From contig JAZQJX010000014.1 of the NCBI GenBank assembly GCA_045541875.1, positions 1 to 43,412 on the forward strand: DNA of 43,412 nt. Reading direction: 5' to 3'. Under the pieces are notes generated by a model that was not told the DNA's origin, did no database searches, and saw nothing but the letters and a program-made list of their open reading frames with translations. This stretch comes from RGIG1828 sp045541875 (GTDB lineage: Bacteria; Bacillota; Clostridia; UMGS1810). The first letter of the stretch is position 1, and every line of letters begins with the position of its first letter. This document shows positions 39,680-43,412 of the stretch, piece after piece. The position numbers and the translations under genes are program-made.

Positions 39680-40957
39680 TTGGAAATACATGTTGTAAAA
39701 GAAAATGAAACAATATATTCAATAGCATCAGAATATGGAATTTCGCCCCAAAGATTAATATCAGACAACGGTTTGTTTGGATTAAGAAACCTTGTGAACG
39801 GACAAAGTCTGATAATATTATCCCCTTCTGTAACTCACATTGTCAAAAGCGGTGAAACTATATATTCAATTGCGAGAAATTATGGTATAACACCATCAAA
39901 AATTGTAAGAAATAACCCTTCATTAATTCTTAACCCATATCTTTCAGAAGGCGAAGAAATTACTATTGCATTTAACAATCAAACGGACAAACAAATTAGC
40001 ACATATGGTTTTATATATCCTTCTATTGCACCCGATATTCTTGCTGTACAGTCAATATATTCAACATCAATTGCAATATTCAGTTATGGTTTTAATACTA
40101 ATGGGACACTAATTACAACAGATGACAAAAATAGTATTGAAATATTGAATCAGTATAATTCCATACCAATTATGGTACTCTCCTCAATAACAGAAGAAGG
40201 CATGTTTGAAATTGAAAAAACCTCTGTTTTATTCAACGACATATCAATTCAGAATATACTGATTGATAATATGATTAATGAAATGAACAAAAAGGGATTC
40301 AGAGGAGTTGATATAGATTTTGAGTTTATAAATCCTGATGATCGTGATGCCTTTTCCGGATTTGTAAGAAATGTTACCGAAAAAATGAATCAACAAGGAT
40401 TTTCGGTAAATGTTGATCTTGCACCAAAAACAAGTGCCACACAACAAGGAACATTGTATGAAGGACACGACTACAAAGCCCTCGGGATGGCTGCTAATAC
40501 TGTTATGCTTATGACATATGAATGGGGATATACCTATAGTCCACCTATGGCTGTTGCACCTATTAATAAAGTCAGATCTGTTGTTGAATATGCCATATCG
40601 GAAATCGACAACACTAAAATATATATGGGAATTCCGAATTACGGATATGACTGGACACTCCCCTATGAAAAAGGTATATCAAAAGCAAAAGTTATAGGTA
40701 ATGAGGAAGCAATAAGAATAGCCCAAAGATATTCTGCCACCATTAATTTTGATAACACAGCGCAAACACCCTATTTTACATATAATGAATCCGGTGTAGA
40801 ACACGAAGTGTGGTTTGAAGATGTAAGAAGCATAATTGCAAAATACAACCTGATAGATGAGTTCAGTCTTATGGGCGCAGGATATTGGAACCTAATGCGT
40901 CCGTTTATGCAAAACTGGTCATACGTTAACAGTCAGTATGACATTGTAAAATCATGA
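39680..40957 (+). CDS. LysM-GH18 glycosidase (SleL/YaaH-like spore cortex-lytic enzyme)
   Basis: A 425-aa protein with two LysM wall-binding repeats (about 1-47 and 50-98, each starting near HVVKENETIYSIA or HIVKSGETIYSIA). A GH18 domain follows, with the catalytic motif FRGVDIDFEF (DxDxE). There is no signal peptide. This architecture matches SleL/YaaH N-acetylglucosaminidases that hydrolyse cortex fragments during germination. TTG 39680 is preferred because GGAGGAG (39665-39671) precedes it; an upstream TTG at 39662 contains that site. The divergent amidase genes fit a common wall-lysis role. Confidence 0.88.
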   Translation: MEIHVVKENETIYSIASEYGISPQRLISDNGLFGLRNLVNGQSLIILSPSVTHIVKSGETIYSIARNYGITPSKIVRNNPSLILNPYLSEGEEITIAFNNQTDKQISTYGFIYPSIAPDILAVQSIYSTSIAIFSYGFNTNGTLITTDDKNSIEILNQYNSIPIMVLSSITEEGMFEIEKTSVLFNDISIQNILIDNMINEMNKKGFRGVDIDFEFINPDDRDAFSGFVRNVTEKMNQQGFSVNVDLAPKTSATQQGTLYEGHDYKALGMAANTVMLMTYEWGYTYSPPMAVAPINKVRSVVEYAISEIDNTKIYMGIPNYGYDWTLPYEKGISKAKVIGNEEAIRIAQRYSATINFDNTAQTPYFTYNESGVEHEVWFEDVRSIIAKYNLIDEFSLMGAGYWNLMRPFMQNWSYVNSQYDIVKS

Positions 40958-40976
40958 TAATGATTCAACATTCTTC

Positions 40977-41005
40977 TTGACTTCAGACCTCAAAAGTGTT
41001 ATCAT
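40977..41005 (+). promoter_or_regulatory. Sigma-A promoter of hydG
   Basis: TTGACT (40977-40982) and TATCAT (41000-41005) have a 17-nt spacer. The predicted leader of about 113 nt contains the terminator at 41083-41107. Confidence 0.72.
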
Positions 41006-41082
41006 AAATTTACAAACATTTCTGACACCAAATATGAATTTATGAGGCGGAAGATTGTTAATTAAATCTTATATTAATTGAC

Positions 41083-41107
41083 ACTCCGCATTTTTGCGGA
41101 GTTTTTT
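41083..41107 (+). terminator. Leader terminator just before hydG (attenuator candidate)
   Basis: Perfect 8-bp stem ACTCCGCA/TGCGGAGT (41083-41090 with 41095-41102) with a TTTT loop and a T6 tail (41102-41107). It ends 3 nt before the AAGGAG ribosome binding site (41111-41116), so no promoter can fit between it and hydG. GCGGA (41047-41051) could pair with TCCGC (41085-41089) to prevent the terminator. Confidence 0.8.
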
Positions 41108-41124
41108 ATTAAGGAGAGTGTACC

Positions 41125-42543
41125 ATGTATAATCCAAAATCTATGAAAGCAGATGAATTTATTTCTCACGAGGAAATACTCGAAACCTTGAAATATGCTG
41201 ATGAAAACAAGGAAAATTATGAACTTATTGACAGTATAATTGCAAAAGCAGAAGAAAGAAAAGGGCTTAATCACAGAGAAGCATCTGTTCTTCTTGCATG
41301 TGAAGATGAAGAAAGAATAGAAAGAATATATAATTTGGCAGAGCAAATCAAAAAAGATTTCTATGGAAACCGTATCGTTATGTTTGCACCATTGTATCTA
41401 TCCAATTATTGCATTAACGGATGTGTATATTGTCCCTATCACTTAAAAAACAAAACTATCCCAAGAAAAAAACTTACTCAGGAAGAAGTCAGAAATGAAG
41501 TTATTGCGCTGCAGGATATGGGACATAAAAGACTTGCAATCGAAGTTGGCGAAGATCCTGTAAATAACCCTATAGAATATGTGCTTGAATGTATTGACAC
41601 TATTTATTCAATAAAACATAAAAATGGTGCAATAAGACGTGTAAATGTTAATATTGCTGCAACAACCGTTGAAAACTATAGAAAACTTAAAGAAGCAGGT
41701 ATAGGCACATACATTCTATTTCAGGAAACATATCACAAAGATAGTTACCATAGACTGCATCCAACAGGTCCAAAGCATGACTATGATTATCACACAGAGG
41801 CCATGGACAGAGCAATGGAGGGCGGAATTGATGATGTGGGACTTGGTGTTTTATTCGGTCTTGAGTTATACCGCTATGAATTTGCGGGACTTTTGATGCA
41901 TGCTGAACATTTAGAGGCTGTTCACGGTGTAGGACCGCATACTATAAGTGTTCCCAGAATAAGAAGAGCCGATGATATTGATCCGTCAACCTTTGACAAC
42001 GGCATAAATGATGATATTTTCGCAAAGCTTGTTGCTTGTATAAGAGTTTCTGTTCCGTATACAGGAATGATTGTCTCAACACGAGAAAGCAAAGCTTGCA
42101 GAGAAAGAGTTTTACATCTTGGCGTTTCTCAAATTAGCGGAGCTTCAAAAACAAGCGTTGGAGGTTACGACCAGCCTGAACCCGAAGAAGAAAATTCAGC
42201 TCAGTTTGATGTTGAAGATAACAGAACTTTAGATGAGGTTGTAAGATGGTTGATGGAGCTTGGTTATATTCCGAGTTTTTGTACAGCTTGTTACCGTGAG
42301 GGAAGAACGGGCGACAGATTTATGAGCCTTTGTAAGAGCGGTCAGATTTTAAACTGCTGTCATCCAAATGCTTTAATGACTTTAAAGGAGTATTTAGAAG
42401 ACTATGCAACAGAACCGACAAAGAAAATCGGTGATGAGCTTATAAAAGCAGAGCTTGAAAAAATCCCGAACGAAAAGGTTAAAACTATAGCAACAAATTA
42501 TATTGCAGATATAATGGCAGGAAAAAGAGATTTTAGATTTTAA
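41125..42543 (+). CDS. hydG: [FeFe]-hydrogenase maturase HydG (tyrosine lyase, radical SAM)
   Basis: Radical SAM enzyme that cleaves tyrosine to give the CO and CN ligands of the hydrogenase H-cluster. It has 472 aa. The radical SAM cluster motif CX3CX2C is C96, C100 and C103. The C-terminal auxiliary cluster motif CX2CX22C is C386, C389 and C412, which separates HydG from ThiH. Spacing and numbering agree with the characterised Thermoanaerobacter enzyme. AAGGAG precedes the ATG. hydE, hydF and hydA are not in the window. Expression must pass the leader terminator. Confidence 0.97.
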   Translation: MYNPKSMKADEFISHEEILETLKYADENKENYELIDSIIAKAEERKGLNHREASVLLACEDEERIERIYNLAEQIKKDFYGNRIVMFAPLYLSNYCINGCVYCPYHLKNKTIPRKKLTQEEVRNEVIALQDMGHKRLAIEVGEDPVNNPIEYVLECIDTIYSIKHKNGAIRRVNVNIAATTVENYRKLKEAGIGTYILFQETYHKDSYHRLHPTGPKHDYDYHTEAMDRAMEGGIDDVGLGVLFGLELYRYEFAGLLMHAEHLEAVHGVGPHTISVPRIRRADDIDPSTFDNGINDDIFAKLVACIRVSVPYTGMIVSTRESKACRERVLHLGVSQISGASKTSVGGYDQPEPEEENSAQFDVEDNRTLDEVVRWLMELGYIPSFCTACYREGRTGDRFMSLCKSGQILNCCHPNALMTLKEYLEDYATEPTKKIGDELIKAELEKIPNEKVKTIATNYIADIMAGKRDFRF

Positions 42544-42547
42544 TAAT

Positions 42548-42575
42548 AAAAGCCGACGGTGCACTGTCGGCTTTT
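42548..42575 (+). terminator. Intrinsic terminator after hydG
   Basis: Stem 42548-42557 with 42566-42575, plus inner pairs to a 4-nt loop, ending in TTTT. Nearly palindromic, so it could work in both directions. Confidence 0.88.
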
Positions 42576-42603
42576 ATCAATAATAGACGGGAGAAGATAT
42601 GGT

Positions 42604-43412
42604 TTGAAGATTTGGATAATATTTGTAATTCTTTATGGAATTTTAAAAGGTTCAAGAGAACCTATGAAAAAGAATATTTTAAAAAATTGTAATGTTTTAA
42701 GTACATTGTTTGTTTATACGGCTATAGGATTTTTGCTTTCTGTGCCGACTGCGGAGGGTGTATTTTCGATACCACCGGATATGTTTTTTTTGATATTTGT
42801 AAAATCGGCATCAATTATTATAGCATGGATAGCATCGTTTGTTGCAATAAAGAAAGTGCCTGTGAGTGTTTACGGTATTACAGATATGTCAAGAGTTATT
42901 TTCTCAACTTTAATGGGTGTAGTTTTCCTGCATGAGAGTTTAACTGTAAAGAGTGTTATAAGCCTTGTTTTGGTTGTCACGGGACTTTATCTTGCGAACA
43001 GAAAACAATCTTTTAGAGGCGAAGAATATAAGGCAAAATATATATGGATAATAATATTATCTTGCGGTTTAAATGCTGTATCGGGAACTTTGGATAAATA
43101 CATAATGTCAACGGGTGAGGTGACAAGCTCTGCTTTGCAATTTTGGTTTATGCTTATGACATCTTTGATGTATTTAGGATATATTATCATAAAAAAAGAA
43201 AAGCTTGAACTTAAAAAATGTCTTAAAAATCCATGGATATATGTTTTAAGTCTTTCTTTGGTGTTTGGTGACAGACTTTTATTTATAGCAAACTCAGAAC
43301 CTGACAGTCAGGTTACAATTATGACACTTATAAAGCAGTCGTCTGCAGTTGTTACCATAATTCTCGGAAAACTTATCTATAAAGAAAAGCATATTATAAA
43401 AAGACTTTTGTG
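42604..43412 (+). CDS. EamA/DMT-family transporter, 3' end cut by the window
   Basis: A continuous frame from TTG 42604 to the window edge (269 codons and 2 bases) with no stop. The product has repeated hydrophobic helices: residues 1-13, a helix near LSTLFVYTAIGFLLSVP, and further pairs to the end. IASFVAIKKVPVSVYGI and the LVLVVTGLYLANRK segment resemble EamA-domain drug/metabolite exporters of about ten helices. GGGAGA (42588-42593) is 10 nt upstream of the TTG, a little far, so the start is uncertain. The substrate is unknown. Confidence 0.78.
   Translation, partial: MKIWIIFVILYGILKGSREPMKKNILKNCNVLSTLFVYTAIGFLLSVPTAEGVFSIPPDMFFLIFVKSASIIIAWIASFVAIKKVPVSVYGITDMSRVIFSTLMGVVFLHESLTVKSVISLVLVVTGLYLANRKQSFRGEEYKAKYIWIIILSCGLNAVSGTLDKYIMSTGEVTSSALQFWFMLMTSLMYLGYIIIKKEKLELKKCLKNPWIYVLSLSLVFGDRLLFIANSEPDSQVTIMTLIKQSSAVVTIILGKLIYKEKHIIKRLL

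Noticed and set aside
1..43412. CRISPR array, prophage or insertion sequence
   Set aside because: No regularly spaced direct repeats, no transposase or phage structural genes were seen on either strand.

Overview
The window is an AT-rich stretch of chromosome from an endospore-forming, anaerobic member of the Clostridia (Bacillota). Evidence for this is sigH, a complete spoIIIAA-AH operon, LysM/GH18 and amidase genes of the spore-lysis type, an electron-bifurcating type lactate dehydrogenase/Etf operon and the [FeFe]-hydrogenase maturase hydG. Shine-Dalgarno sites are strong and sigma-A promoters are near consensus. Most genes are housekeeping. There is no CRISPR array, prophage, insertion sequence or rRNA.

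Layout. 1-2.8 kb: an 8-oxoguanine glycosylase, then rplM-rpsI and sigH on the minus strand. 2.9-7.5 kb: the eight spoIIIA genes, divergent from sigH. 7.5-15.4 kb: asp23-like gene, nusB, xseA, xseB, dxs, tlyA, radC, a DUF2156 gene, a DJ-1/PfpI gene and 5-formyl-THF cyclo-ligase, with their own sigma-A promoter inside the end of spoIIIAH. 15.4-16.4 kb: a Xer tyrosine recombinase preceded by a perfect palindrome. 16.5-23.1 kb (minus): lepA, an MBL-fold hydrolase, a DUF2130 coiled-coil/nuclease-like gene with a ferritin-like/VIT1 iron transporter, and an AbrB-like regulator with an MGT-family glycosyltransferase. 23.3-26.2 kb: thrS, a DUF5662 gene and a Dabb gene, then tRNA-Leu(UAG). 26.4-29.8 kb (minus): etfB-etfA-glcD, the arrangement of the Acetobacterium lctBCD lactate dehydrogenase. 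30.2-38.2 kb: a DUF378 gene (minus), then gdpP-rplI-dnaB-tilS-hpt-ftsH. 38.2-41 kb: an unannotated 47-50 codon ORF, two cell-wall amidase genes (minus) and a divergent LysM-GH18 gene. 41-43.4 kb: hydG behind a promoter and leader terminator, then the 5' part of an EamA-family transporter running off the end.

How the genes fit together. SigH and SpoIIIA belong to sporulation initiation and to the mother-cell/forespore channel. The amidases and the GH18 enzyme probably act on spore or mother-cell wall. EtfAB-GlcD and HydG point to fermentative energy metabolism in which electrons from lactate and NAD(H)/ferredoxin end up in H2.

The most unusual observations are non-coding. A 49-nt sequence occurs twice (about 16.45 and 30.1 kb, 42/49 identical), each time directly before an intrinsic terminator and in the same orientation relative to the upstream gene. 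Two mirrored 26-nt promoter-like elements lie between the amidase and GH18 genes, and a similar spacing is seen before spoIIIAA. The hydG leader has a terminator that any hydG transcript must cross. None of these could be searched against other genomes here.
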